Positions 1 through 13,400 of a stretch of DNA of 64,000 nt are shown piece after piece. The stretch covers positions 1,488,001-1,552,000 of the forward strand of contig CM073899.1 in NCBI GenBank assembly GCA_037176705.1, given 5' to 3'. Below the pieces are notes generated by a model. The model saw only the letters and a list, made by a program, of their open reading frames with translations, did not search any database and was not told the origin of the DNA. Position numbers and translations under genes: made by a program. Numbering within the stretch: the first letter of the stretch is position 1; each line of letters opens with the position of its first letter. The stretch comes from Molossus alvarezi (lineage: Eukaryota; Chordata; Mammalia; Chiroptera; Molossidae).

Positions 1-840
1 TGGATCAACCTGCTGCTTCTGTGTTAGTAGGATGGCAGACGAATTGGGTTGCTGATCTTGGGTCTCAAGGTGTATTTGTATAGTAATGGATGGGTGTTTT
101 TTTTTGCCCTTTAACAATCAGTGGTTAACTAACAATCACAAACAGGTTCTGATGAGGCCGGGTAATGTTGCTCAAACAGGGCTGTATTCTGTGGGGTACA
201 TACAGCCCTTGAAAACCAGGACACAGACTCCAGTCCATATTGCACTTTTTGGTGGCATGCTCAGTGTCAGCCTTAGTCATTCCATAGCTGTGTCCTCTCC
301 ACTCACCAAACTCTGTTAGATGGGACTGAGTAGTGAGCAAGAACAAATAGCCTTTCTTTTCTCTGGGACTTTTCTCCTTTTGTTACTTAGGTATCTCTGT
401 GAAGGCGCTTGACACAGAGCCAAACTCAACGGCACCCCATTGCAGGTGATTGCTACACTAACCCCCATGCTGAAGCTTCTGCTTCCTAATTACAGGACTG
501 AAGGCAGCAGCCACACTCAGAAGTTCTGACTCTGGGAACAGAGGAGCACCACCCCGGGGCGCTCCAGTCTGCATGAGGGTGATGTGAAAATGAGCCATGC
601 ACAGGGCAGCCAGGCACACAGCCACCTGCCCAGCTTCCTCATCTGCAGAGATAAGCCGCGTCTGACCAGCTGCTCCTAGAGGTGACATACCTGCAGCACA
701 GTGGCAGACCCGTACCTCCCGCCCCCACATACCAGGACACACACCTAGATCGACATACCTGCACGCTCATTCACAAGGACAGAGACGTGTGCACAGGGAC
801 ACTGCACACACACAAACAAGCACGTGCGTGAAATAAAGCA
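1..840. other. Intergenic DNA upstream of CHMP4C
   Basis: No exon, RNA gene or recognisable young repeat is seen. ORFs here are short and lack codon structure. In human the next gene to the left is ZFAND1, but nothing of it is recognised within these bases. Confidence 0.6.
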
Positions 841-862
841 TTTTGTTGATCCGGATGTCCCA

Positions 863-942
863 GCACACGTACACACACACACACACACACTCACACACTT
901 AAACTGACACACACACACACACGCGCGCGCGCGCGCGCGCGC
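863..942. repeat. (CA)n/(CG)n alternating dinucleotide tract
   Basis: A near-continuous purine-pyrimidine alternation: CA repeats at about 863-890 and 907-921, running directly into (GC)n to about 942. Such tracts are classic Z-DNA formers. It lies just upstream of the CHMP4C CpG promoter. Confidence 0.9.
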
Positions 943-1145
943 TTTCAGGCCCCCACACGACCCCCGGGACACGGGTTTGCTCCCCCGACCCGTGCGCCCC
1001 GGCGTGGACAAAGCCACAACTCGGAGGTTCCGCCGGAGTTGCGCCCTCCTCCCGGCTGTCCCCAGACTCCCCGCCGGTGGCGCCCGCCCAGTCCGACTGC
1101 AGCGCCCGCCGGTCCGCGGCGCCGAGGGCGGGGCCGGCGCAGGAA

Positions 1146-1265
1146 ATGCCCAGGAGAGTGTGTCACCTGCCCCGACGACTTGTTGATCCCCGGGAGCGCC
1201 GCCTGGGAGGTGGGACCGAGACCCGGGACGATCTGGCTCCTGGGGCCCCCGTCCGCCAGCCATGA
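1146..1265 (+). CDS. Upstream ORF overlapping the CHMP4C start codon
   Basis: An ATG at 1146 (G at -3, C at +4) opens a 39-codon frame rich in Arg and Pro. Its TGA stop at 1263-1265 overlaps the CHMP4C ATG as ATGA. If transcription begins upstream of 1146, ribosomes would have to leak past it or terminate and re-initiate. The peptide resembles nothing I recognise, so any role would be in translation control. Whether it lies in the mature mRNA is unknown. Confidence 0.4.
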   Translation: MPRRVCHLPRRLVDPRERRLGGGTETRDDLAPGAPVRQP

Positions 1266-1451
1266 GCAAGTTGGGCAAGTTCTTTAAGCCCCGCGGCTCC
1301 TCTAAGAGCCGAGCGGCCCCCAGCCCCCAGGAGGCCCTGGCCCGACTTCGGGAGACCGAGGAGATGCTGGGCAAGAAGCAGGAGTACCTGGAAAACCGTA
1401 TCCACCGAGAGCTCAGCCTGGCCAGGAAGCACGGCACGCAGAACAAGCGAG
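1262..1451 (+). CDS. CHMP4C: CHMP4C coding exon 1
   Basis: This exon encodes residues 1-63 plus the first base of codon 64. The ATG has G at -3 and is the only start giving the conserved MSKLGKFFK opening. It covers the basic N-terminal segment and most of helix 1 ([20 protein letters not shown]). The donor after position 1451 is GTAAGG. Compared with my recollection of human CHMP4C, residues 10-11 are Pro-Arg rather than Gly-Gly. The exon lies inside the CpG-rich promoter region. Confidence 0.95.
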
Positions 1452-4400
1452 GTAAGGCCTTTCCGAGGGGACAGGTGGTCTGGCCCGCACCTGCCGGCGC
1501 AGGTGTGTCCCTCCGCCTTTCTAGGAACTGGCACTGACCGGGGCGGCCGCAGGGGCGAGCCAGGCAGCTCCTGGGGGCGACGGTGATCAACCTGGAGTGT
1601 TTGTTGGCAATGTTTTAAAAACTCAAAACGAATGCAAAAAAAAATTCATGATGAACAAAGTATCAACATTTTAAATTCAGACACGCCCTGACCCTCCCCC
1701 CCCTTTTGATCCTGGCTCTTCTGTTGTCCAGGGCACTCCTTTATTAAAAAGAAAAGTGTTTAATGTGTTGTTTTGTTTTGCTTCCATGGGTTTTTCCCCC
1801 CATTCCCTTTGAGTTTTAAATACACAGCATGAAAAATAGTATTTGTCTCAATTACTGAAATTAAAAAAAAAAATTTTTTTTTATCCTCACCCGAGGACAT
1901 TTTTCCAGTTTTTGTTCAGATAGAGCAGGAGGGAGAGAGAGGAAGAGAGAGAGAGAGAGAGAGAAACATCGATGTGAAAGGGACACATCGAGTGGCTGCC
2001 ACCTGCATGACCCAACCAGGGCTGGGGACAAACTGCAACCGAGGTACATGCCCTTAGTGGGAACCAAACCCCGGTCTCTCTGGACCGCAGGCTGACGCTC
2101 TAACCACTGAGAAAACTGGCCAGGGCTCAATTACTGAAATTTTTGGTGGCCCCTTAAATATTGCTCCTGGCTGGCCTCACCCCAGTTCAGCCCTGCTGAC
2201 CTCGATACTGAATATCAGGTTTTCTACCTGTGTTTGCACATTGAATCACACCTTTCAGCTTGCATGTAAATCTCCAGTGAAGTACATTCTAGCACCATCT
2301 GGTTTACCTGGTGCCTCAGCTGTTGTACAGTGGAGACATCATAACAATAGAAATAAGTCAGGGAATTAATTATTAAATTTCCTATCACTGGTTTCTGCCA
2401 CCCTGAAGGGACTTTGAGTCTTAACGATACTTAGCGTTTCCACTGCACCTTGAACCCTTCACTCTTTGCCAGAACTAATTGGTTTCTTCACAGCTCTCTC
2501 TAGAGAAAATAAATCCCCAGCACCCGTGGAACATATGAAACCAGTGAGAAGTTGAAGGGATTTGCTCTTGTAACTCGAGGTCAGTGGCAGACCCAGAAAT
2601 GGAAGTGGCCACACAGGACTCTTCTGGTCTCAGGGCCAAGCCTGAACGCCCCTCCTTACGTCATAAAGAGCTTGGGGGGTTGCGCTCCCCCTCCAAGGGA
2701 TGCTGCCATTGTTAAACACAGGAAAGGAATAATGTCACCTGGGGTTGACCTGGACACCCTGCTGCTCCCATAAAAATACTCCTCGTTCACTTGTGCCCAT
2801 TTAGTACCAGCAATAAGAAGGCCAAGTTTCATTTTTCTCTGTGACTTCTGACTTCTGACCATATTAGAGTCTGTTTTCCAGTGAAGTGCTGGTTTCTATT
2901 TTTACTTTATATTTGGGGAGATTATTAAGTGGCAGTTTTTACCAAGAGACTATGCCATTGGGCTTGCCAAAAACTCATCACCATCCTGTCCTTCCCCTTC
3001 CTCTCCAGTGTCACGGTGCCTGACATCTGCTTAGTCTTGGTCAAGGTCTTTCCCTTCTTAGTTCCGCCACCCATTTGTATCTGTAGAAAGCTTTCTCTAC
3101 CGTGGTTGCTCAGTAAATATTGGTTTTAAAAAATCTGAAAACATTGAACATCTGCTGCTAGGAAGTGGTAAAACATGCTTTCAGAAGACAAAACTATAAC
3201 ATAAGTATGGAAACTTTCTCCAGTTGGCAGCACACTGACGTGTACACGAGTGGATGTGATGTGAAGAACCTGCCTTTCTCACATCAGAGGAGTTAACACA
3301 GAGGCCAGTATCAAGGCAAATTCTCGGGTGGTGTCAGAAAGCCGTTCGCTCTTTGTCATTCATCCTTGAGAACGTGTTGCTGTTAGCTCCCGGGTCTGCA
3401 GTAGCCTTGGGCATGGGAAGAGGCTGGTTAGCATGAGGTCATGTGCATTTGGAACTATGGAAAGAATTCAGTCATACCATCCTCTGGAAACATTGTCAAT
3501 GTCATCATCACCAAATAAGCAAGGTAACTTCATATATACATAGTTACAGACTTCCGTTAGCTTCCAGGAATATTTGTACACACATAATAAGGCCCAATAT
3601 ACTTGGTACTAAACGGACCTGTGTCACTCAGCGTCGCTGCTGCAGTGGCTGTAATGTACATGACAGCCAGAGTGACTGTGTGCGTGTGCGGTGAAGCCTT
3701 TACTTCTGGAGGTGGAGGGCCGGCTAACTGGTTGTCAAGAATACTAGTTGCGTAACCAGCTGGGATTGTATCAGGAAGGACCCTGCTCCTGCACTGTGCA
3801 CATTCTTCAGTGACCTGCTTCTCTGTAACAGAAGTGTCGACAGCATTCGGAATGTCAAAGTGGGTTTTCTCCGTAAAATGAGCCACTCACATTAACCTAA
3901 CAAATGTGAGAAATGGGAGGAAAAAGGAAAATATGCCAGATTAATTGCATATGAAGAAAGTGTGACCTGGCCGGTTTGGCTCAGTGATTAGAGCGTCGGC
4001 CTGCGGTCCAGAGAGTCCCGGGTTTGGTTCCTGCTAAGGGCACATACCTCGGTTGCAGTTTGTCCCCGGCTCTGGTTTGGTCGTGTGGGTGGCAGCCACT
4101 CGATGTGTCCCTTTCACATCAATGTTTCTCCCTCTCTCTCTTCCTCTCTCTCCCTCCCACTCTATCTGAACAAAAATTGGAAAAATATCTTCGAGTGAGG
4201 ATAAAAAAAAAAAAAACACGAAACATGTTTGCCCTGGCGGGTTTGGCTCAGCGGTTAGAGTGTCGGCCTGCAGTCCAGAGAGACCCAGGTTCGGTTCCCG
4301 CTAAGGACATGTACCTCGGTTGTAGTTTGTCCCAGCCCTGGTTGGGTCGTGCGGGAGGCAGCCACTCGATGTGTCCCTTTCATGTTGATGTTTCTCTCTC

Positions 4401-7400
4401 TCTCTTCCTCTCTCTCCCTCCCACTCTATCTGAACAAAATATGGAAAAATGTCCTCGGGTGAGGATAAAAATCAACAACAAAAAAAAGGAAGTGCGAGGA
4501 CTGGGTATCACTGGTGAAGCTGTGGGCATTCTGATCGTGTGGACTGACGGAATAGTTCAGAGACTCTTCCTTGGTCCCCATGTGGGAACAGGTGATAAGA
4601 GTGTGCTGGGTGGCCTGGCTGGTGTGGCTCAGTGGCTGAGCGTCGACCCTGCATCAAGAAGTTGCTGTTTGATTCCCGGTCAGGGCACATGCCTAGCTTG
4701 TGGGCCCGATCCCCAGTGGGGAGTACGCAGGAGGCAGCCAATCAATGTTCTCTCTCTCTTTCTCCCTTCCTTTCTCTCTAAAACCAATAAAGGAAAACAG
4801 AGAAACAAAAAAGAATGTGCTGGGTGTATAACTAACTAACTTATAATTAGGATGGTACCTGAGGCTCAACCTCATCTCGATGTCGTGTCAGGTCCTGGGT
4901 CCAGGTGGGTCTCTGGCCTCCCACAGGGAGTCGCACCCTGCCAGGGGACTCTGCTGTGTGTCCAGTGAGCCTTTTATTCATGGCATGTTGGACCTGACGA
5001 GACAGTCGGGACTTCACTGAGCTCCTGGAACAGGCCGACGGACTGCTCTCTGCCTGCTTGGCCGACGTGTCTGTGTAGTGAGCGTGTCTGCAGAGCTCGC
5101 TCTGGCTCATGCCTTCAGGGTGCAGTGGCAGCCAGTCCTTCTCACCCTTGGCAGTGACAGAACGCCCCTCGGTGCGCAGCGCCTGCCTGGTTTCCCCGCG
5201 GCTGGGGTAGGCACGGCCCTGCTGATCTAAAAGAGGAACAGTGGGAGCAAGACTTACTTTTGCTTAAAAACTTTAGGAGGCCAGACGGCCTTCCGTATAG
5301 TTTGTTCAGATGACTGTGGAGCTCCTGCATTTGATCTGCTGTGGGAAAGCGAACTTCTTACATATCCCTTGAATTGTTTACTCCTACTGAGCACAGTCGT
5401 CTAGAGCATTTTCAGTCCTGGCTTGTATTACAGTCCCTTTGAAGCCTGGGTCCACCCCTGGACTCTGATATAATTGGCTGGGTTGTGGCTTGGGCACCAG
5501 ATGATTCTTCCCTGTGTCCTGGATTAAGGGATGGGCCCTAGATCCATAGTCATGTAAATGAGGCAGAAGGAGGTGTCCTCTTAGTCTTACTTTGCTTTGC
5601 AGGGGCACTGATGGTATCTGGACGCTTCCCTGGCTGGTGGCCTCTGGAGTTGGGGGCATACTGCCACATGGATTGATGGAACACCTTAGGGGTCACTGTT
5701 CTCACCTCTCTTGTGTGTTTAAACATGTATATACAATGATGTCACCAAAAGATGTCTCATAGGAGTTTTGCTTAAATAGAATACCCTGGTCTGGTTTTCG
5801 CATTCGATGGACAGTGACTTCATGTTGTTGCCGGAGCCTGGGCGCCAGAGCCCAGCCTTGTGTTCGGGTCGCAGCGCTGCTGGCCGTGGGAAAGGGGTCA
5901 CCGCAGACCACTCTCGGCCCCCTTCTCAGCATCCTCATCTGCATGGAAGTGACGAGAAGGTGGGTTCCCGGAGCTATGAGAATCAATGGCTTTATTGTGT
6001 GAAGCCCTTAATTCTGTGTTCTATAAATATCGGCCACTGTGATGACAGTAGCTGTTTTTGTAAAGCTGACATTGGCTTCCTATTAAGTTCCACTTATTGG
6101 CCCAAATTGTGTCTTCTGGAGTAACAGGGAATAAACCTGCTGCACCTGTGGGTCAGCAGACGCTTCTCTGAGTCTCCCACTCACAGCCCACTTGTGTGGC
6201 TTCCTCAGTTACCTGTCTCTGGGCTGAGCTTCCCCATCCAGGCTGGGCCTACGTGAGGCCAGTGAGCCCCCAGCACACACTTGTGCGACCTGAGGGTGAA
6301 GGACCCTTCCGTCCGGCCCCAGGCACCTCTCTCCCGCACCCCGGGCCTGGGCCTGTTGCTTACCTTGTCCCAGGCTGAGCAACAAATCCGAACATGTCAC
6401 CGGGTGAAAAGGCTGTGTCCAGTCTGGGGTACCTGGGCTCAGGCTGTTGGGCTGACGGAAAAGAAAGGATGGGACAGGGAGAAAGCAAGTCTGGCCCAAA
6501 CCCCATTACATGTGATCCCACTGAATGCCTGATGCTGAGGCCACCTCCTGACCAGGTGTCCATCTGGCAGAGTCTTCCATCTGAGGTAGGGCTGCTTTGC
6601 AGCCCGGGGTTTTGTTGGCAAGGGTGAGCTCCTTTCAGAGTCGTGGCTCAGAACCTGTCTTCCTGGGCACCTGGGTGTGCACAGTCCCTCGGCTTAGATC
6701 AGGGTTGGAACCTCTTTGGGCTCTTGAATTTGCTTTTCATTCTCGTCGTCACGGACCTGAATTCTGCAACATTGGCACTGGGGACCGGAGGACTTCTGGG
6801 TGAAGAGAACCACATCTGTGTCGGCCAGTTCAGTGCCAACATCAGGAGCACAGAAGCATGACCCAGATAGCAGGTCCCAGAGGACTGAGCCCTGGGAGAG
6901 CTCACTTACCCGATGACCTACTTTCTCAAGAGAGTTTCTTAAAAGGTGCCTCTCAGACCATCTGCCTCCAGACTCCGGGAGTGTGCTTGGTAAAAGCACC
7001 GCAGCAGACCACGGGGGCCCCTTCAAGTTCTGACTCAGCAGGTTGAATGCAGGGTCCAGAAATCTGAATTTTGAACAAGTAACTCTGTGGTTCTGACGTG
7101 CGGTAGAGTGTGACGTTTTCTTCCCTTTCATTCCTCTGCCTCCCCTCCTCCATCCTCCTGGCTGTTTATCAATGGAAGTCCATTTCTGGAGCTTCTGACA
7201 GGCCCTCCTTAGCTGCCCAATCAGAGTTCTTTAGGGAGGGTCACGTATACTGTGATCCCCAGCCCCTGTGCAGGTCCTCAGCCTTCTCCAGGGTTCAAAG
7301 ACAACCGAGCATCATAATAAAGTGTTTTGTGGGCCTCTGGTTATCTGATCCTTTTGTATCAGACTCTACTCTGGGGCCTGAGAAAGACTGAGTTTGATCC

Positions 7401-10400
7401 TGGGACAGTAACAACAACCAAAGTCTGGGCGTTCTCTCTTCTGAAAAAGACAAATCAGTGGACATGTGACTCCCTCCCTCAAGCCCCGCCCCCATTTGCT
7501 CCCCCACCTATGGGGCTCCCAAGCTCCCACGCCAGGATGGGGGAACCCAACACACCTGATGCAGCCTGGAGAGACCTATCACTTTCTTAAAACTTCTCAC
7601 TTTTCTCTCCTGCTTCCCTTGGAGCCCTGGCGAGGACCCTGGCAGACTTGCCTGCCACTCACATGTGGGTACCAAGCAACCGGGCCGTGAGCTCCTCTGC
7701 TGTGGGACAGACACCCTTGTCTGCGTGGGCTCTGTGTGCTCCTCTGCTGTGGGACAGACACCCTTGTCTGCGTGGGCTCCATGAGCTCCTCTGCTGTGGG
7801 ACAGACACCCTTGTCTGCGTGGGCTCTGTGAGCTCCTCTGCTGTGGGACAGACACCCTTGTCTGCGTGGGCTCCATGAGCTCCTCTGCTGTGGGACAGAC
7901 ACCCTTGTCTGCGTGGGCTCTGTGTGCTCCTCTGCTGTGGGACAGACACCCTTGTCTGCGTGGGCTCCATGAGCTCCTCTGCTGTGGGACAGACACCCTT
8001 GTCTGCGTGGGCTCTGTGAGCTCCTCTGCTGTGGGACAGACACCCTTGTCTGCGTGGGCTCTGTGAGCTCCTCTGCTGTGGGACAGACACCCTTGTCTGC
8101 GTGGGCCGTGAGCTCCTCTGCTGTGGGACAGACACCCTTGTCTGCGTGGGCCGTGAGCTCCTCTGCTGTGGGACAGACACCCTTGTCTGCGTGGGCTCTA
8201 TGAGCTCCTCTGCTGTGGGACAGACACCCTTGTCTGCGTGGGCTCTGTGAGCTGCCAGACCACGTGCTCTCCCCACTGGACTGGGAAGGAGTTAAAAACC
8301 CCAGCCAGCCCTGGCTGGTTTGGCTCAGCGGTTAGAGCATTGGCCCGTGGACCAGAAAGTCCTGGGTTTGGTTCCTGCTAAGGGCACGTGCCTCAGTTGC
8401 AGTTTGTCCCCGGCCCCGGTTGGGGTCGTGTGGGTGGCAACCACTCCGATGTGTCTCTCTCACGTTGAAGTTTCTCTTTCCCTCTTCCTCCCTCTCTCCC
8501 GCTCTATCTGAAGATAAATGCAAAAATGTCCTCAGGTGAGGATAAAAAACAAACAAAAACACCCCAGCCAGATGGACTTTCTCCCCTCGTGAAGGCAATG
8601 TGCCAAGCTGGCATTTGGGATTTCACATACATTTCTATGAAATTCCATCTTATCTTCAGTTGTCTTGAAATTAAGATGTAAACATGTTTAATTTTCAGTG
8701 GCTAACATGCCACAGTGACCAGCAGTAAGTGAGGGACTGTCTCATGCGCAGCCTTCTGCCGTCTGGACCCTGATCACACACCTGTGGCTACAGTGTGTGT
8801 GGTTGTAACTGCCCAGACGGATACTTGATGAAATTAATTAATTAATTATTTTCTGAAATGAATTTTCTGAATTTATTTCCCCCCCAGATTATAAAATTAA
8901 TGCATTATAGAGGAACAAGAAAGTGAGGGTTACCCCAAATCCCACCACGCAGATGTCATCATTGTGGATATTTTTAGCTAATTAACTGCCAGAGAGAAGG
9001 AAGTGTGGAGAGAGGAGAGGTGCAGGGATGAGAAGGAAAAGGGGTTCTCTCTTTCTTTTCACCAAATGGATAAATGATCATGTGCTATTTCAGAAGCCAT
9101 CATTTTCCATGTCTATATTGTGAAGTTTTCCACTTTAATACATTTAGATAAACATCAAAAAATAAGTAAAATAAAAAATTTAATTTTCTTGTCTCTTTTA
9201 GTGGAATCAGACACATTTGATCAGCAGCCATTTTTTGCGGCTGTCAGAGTCTTCGTTAGCATTTTTTGGATAAAACAGACCAGGGATGGAGCCTCGGGGC
9301 CACCACTGGAGACCTCGCCCCAGGCTGTGAGCCTGAGGTGGCAGCTGAGGCGTGGCCCTCTGACGGACCAGCCCTGAGCTGTTTCCACCCAGCTGTGGAT
9401 ACAGCCCACCCGTGTTCCCAGCCCGGTCATCTCGATTTCCTCTAACAATGCCTCCATATACCTTGTGAATTATTGTCCTGAAACCAACTACATGCACACC
9501 AATGCTGGGTGGTGACCTGAGAGTGTGTTGGGGTCCTCAGATCACCTGGAGAACTTTTTAAAGTTGTGTTTGCAGAGACCTGGGATAAGTTCCGAATCGT
9601 GGTGCTCGGGCCTTCCGGGTGATTCTGACGTCAACAGTTTAGAAGGACAGTGGTGGGGATGGTTTTTCCTAGGCCACACCCAGGAGCCCAAAGTGAGGAC
9701 GTCTGTGAGACTAGTTTGGTGTTTTTCTCTTTGTGAGCTCACGTTGGCCTCCAGCTACCATTGTCTTCTTTTCTTTTTCCTCAGAAACTAGTGAGTGGAG
9801 GGTTTCTTGTCCAGAAGCATTCTTTCATGTCTCGGTGGCACTGGTTTTGACAGTTTGCTGACAATGTTGTAGCTACTTCTAGAAGGTAATTGCTGTTATG
9901 AATCTTACTTCTGGTGCTCTTTTCCTTAATCAATTCGAAGCAGTATTGTAAATATTGGACCATTCATTTATTCTTCTTCATGTAAATCCCATAAAGCTGA
10001 ATAATACAGCACCACATTTTGGGAAATATTTACATTAAGCAAAAAATGTAGATTTCCTTGATTTATGCTGTTTTGCTTATGGAGATATTTGGGACTTTGT
10101 GCAGAGTTTATATGGTCAGAGCCGCTAACCCGGACCAACGGTTGTTTCAGCCCATGGCTACGCCTTTACCAGGTATTTCTAACTTGTGGGCATTTCTGGG
10201 GAGGCGAGGAGGGGTCACTAAAAGCCCCACTCCGGGTCTCCATCTCCTCTTCCTCGGTCCAGCAGACTGGTGACTCCAATACCTGCACGATCACTGCTGC
10301 CTCCGAAACAAAACACCTCCCCAAAAGCAAGCAAACAAAAATGGTAATTTTAAAATTACAGGAAAGGAAAAGTTGCTTATTCTCTGTAGAAAGCCAGGAA

Positions 10401-13400
10401 TCCTTGCAGTAGACGTTAAATCTTTTATTAAAAAACTAAAGTTTAATGCCAAAAACCTGACAAATAATGTTTGCCATTTTATATCTGTCTCACATGTAGA
10501 TTTAGCAGAAAAAAATTATGCAACTGAATATTTGACAGGCACTTAGGACATGTGATTTTCTATTTTAATGTGCATTTCTAGTGAACCTTTAGGTTCTTTC
10601 ATGTAGGGTTCTGTGCTGCCCGTCACAATGGGTGTGCCTGTTGCTCAGCAGCAACATTGTGGCACTGTTCAACAGGTGCTTGCAGGAAGCAGTGCTATGC
10701 TCGTGACCAATTCTTTCCATACATTTAATGCAGACAATGTGAGACTGAATATAACTGTGAGGCCTGAACCAAGATTCCTCTAACTCAAAAGTTTCTAAAA
10801 AACTGCAGCAAGAAAAAATTATGAGTACATTAAATCACCGTATACATGTATTGAAGATCACATGTACAGGAGCTTATGATTTTGTTGACAGTTTGAAATT
10901 TTTCATTTGTGTAAACTTTCTTGATTTATTGGGTATTGTTCTCCCACTAATATTTGATAAATTAATGAATATTATAGTTCATCACCAAATTCAAGGTAAA
11001 CTCTCCTTAAAGAGGTTCCGACAGTAGCAGGCAGGTGAGGCTGGAGTTATGCATTTCCCGAGATTTGGTCATAACAGGGTCTCGAGGAACGAAGACGCAT
11101 GTGCGACAGTCGGCGCCGGGCTCCGGCGCCAGCCCCAGGTTCTCGGGAGTCACTGGCACAGAGGCGGGAAAGCACTGTGTCGTGAACAGGAGACACTTTT
11201 CTACAAGTAGAATGTAAAACCATGTTCTAGAACACACACATATACACACACACATACACACACACACAATATAAATGACATCCACAGGTACACCTGTCTC
11301 CCCTTTAGAATTAAGCACAATCATCTCTGAATTCTCCGGTTTATACCGCGCCACCCCAGGCAACAGCCGACACAGGCCCCCGTCTGCAGGCTCGAACACT
11401 GCGGGGGGCACGAGACAGCTCATCCAGGTCGCCATATCGTCTGCCATTAATTGGGTTTATACAAAGAATATCAAGTAGTCCGGCCGGTGTGGCTCAGGGG
11501 TTGAGCGTCGATCCTGCGGCAAGAGGTTGCCGGTTCGATTCCGGGTCAGGGCACATGTCCAGGTTGTGGGCCCGATCCCCAGTGGGGGGCGTGCAAGAGG
11601 CGGCCCATCGATGTTTTCTCTCATCAATGTGTCTCTCTCCTCCCTTCCTCTCTCTCTAAAGTCAATAAAGGGAAAAAAATTAAAAACAAACTAACAAAGA
11701 ATATCAAGTAAATTTAAATGAATACATTGGTCGTTCCAATAACAGGTGAATTCTACTTGCTTGGCAACTGACCTGAGAAGCAATTGGTTATAAGCAATAA
11801 GAACGTCAGCAGGTATTTCAAATGTCCTGTATGTAAGCAGTTCTCCTTTCGTGACAACTTGTGGCCGAGAGTAACTTTGCTGCCATGACCTTCACCCTGG
11901 GCCTCACCGGCTGTGTTCATCTCTGAGCTACGTCCTGGGGTAAGAACCCATGTCCAGTGAGGACGTTTGCCCTGCCCATTGGCTGTCTTTCTGGAGATGT
12001 GAGAGGGCACTGGCACTCTCCTTCCAACCCTTTACACTTTAGAGTATTAATAACCACATTTCTTTCTAACACAGAATTCAGCCCATGTCACTGGCTTGCA
12101 TACCTCGGTGCTCAGCTCCGAACCCCCTCTTCAGAATGTCCCTCCTTCGCTCGGCGCTCTCTTGTCACTGTTCCCGCAGGCACCTGCGCGACCGCCGCCA
12201 TCTCCCTCTGGCTTATGGTTTTCATTTCTGTGACACTGAGGCCCGCGAGGCCCCACGCTGCTGTGGCCAGCTCAGTCTGAGGCTCACAGTCTCTGATTCC
12301 TCATGGCTCTTCATCAGGAACTTGCCGGGGTCCGTGGGGGCTGTGGGGACAGGGTTGGGCTTCGAGGAGTCATCTGTGCAATGTCTTTTGTCCCCTGAGC
12401 AGGGTTCCCCTCCATGTGTGGACAGGCACCGGCTTGGTCATGGCCCCTCTGTGACACCTCCCATCTGTTCCAGATGAGCATATGTATCCTCTGTGTAGCC
12501 ACCGAAACTGGTCCTACTGCTCTGGCCCCAAGCCACCTGAGGTGATGGATGGACTTATGCATGTCAGGGTCCCTGGGCCCACTTCCTGAAACTCAGTGAT
12601 GCTTAGCAATTGTCCCCAAATGATTGCCCATTTCCCACTTGGCTCCTCTGACACTGTCTGTTCCTGCAGGGCCCACCGGGCGCTGGGCAGGTGATGGACA
12701 CGAATGGATGAGGTGTGGAGGGCCAGGGGGTTTGTAACAGGGTGGCGCTGGCCAAATAACGGTAGAATGTTCTAGCATCACCCTAGCTGTCCCATCTAAC
12801 CTGAGGCTTTGACACGTGTTGGGTTTTGTTCGTTGATGAAAAGCTGCTGATGCGCAGTCTGACTGCATTTTTTGAGACAAAGATGAGCTGCCATAGACAG
12901 AAAGTAGTGTTTGATTAATGAAGTGATTCGGATATAAGAACAGAGCTTACATTCAAATTTCTCATATAAAACAACATGATTGTGAGACTTCCCAGTGGAA
13001 AGTAAAAACGACATAAGCAGTTACGTGTGCCGTATGTACCTTCGACCCCGGGATCGCTCCTCCAGCTTCACCTTCCAGCCCTTCCGAGGCCACCCAGCCA
13101 GGAGCGGGCAGAGCCGTCCTAACAGCTCCCTAGTTCACAAGCAGGGGTGTCCACAGTCATGCGTCTGACGTGCTTGTGTTTTGCCAACGGAAGCCCCGAC
13201 GGTGCATGCTTGGAATGCGTGAAGGACAGTAGGTGTCCTGGAAAACCAAGATGCCCTACTTGTGTGAGCAATGAAACTGCCACTCTCTTCTGCTGACCGT
13301 TACTTCTCCTTGGTGACCAGACCCTTCCTCTGGCGCACAGTGGGCAGGGCTGCGGGGCTGGATGGATTTGGTCAGGGGGTGATTCTTAAGTTTCAGTCCC

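Larger units (their letters stand above)
850..1560 (+). promoter_or_regulatory. CHMP4C: CHMP4C CpG-rich promoter and 5' UTR region
   Basis: GC and CpG content rise sharply from about 935 and stay high through coding exon 1 and the start of intron 1. No TATA box is obvious and the transcription start is not determined. An alternating CA then CG tract (see repeat at 863-942) marks its upstream edge, 320 bp before the ATG. Human CHMP4C is reported to respond to p53, but I see no clear p53 element in this stretch. Confidence 0.7.

Noticed and set aside
745..1590. 281-codon minus-strand ORF opposite CHMP4C exon 1
   Set aside because: Antisense shadow of a CpG-rich promoter and of real CHMP4C coding sequence, including the translated CA/CG tract.
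4024..4839. 271-codon plus-strand ORF
   Set aside because: It runs through three consecutive SINEs. The peptide is translated SINE sequence, not a gene.
7691..8250. CRISPR-like array
   Set aside because: Units are directly contiguous without unique spacers and the genome is mammalian; it is a minisatellite.
7508..8276. Long minus-strand ORFs (148 to 205 codons) with [13 protein letters not shown] repeats
   Set aside because: Read-through of the 47-bp minisatellite. Because 47 is not a multiple of 3 the peptide cycles through all frames, a repeat artefact.
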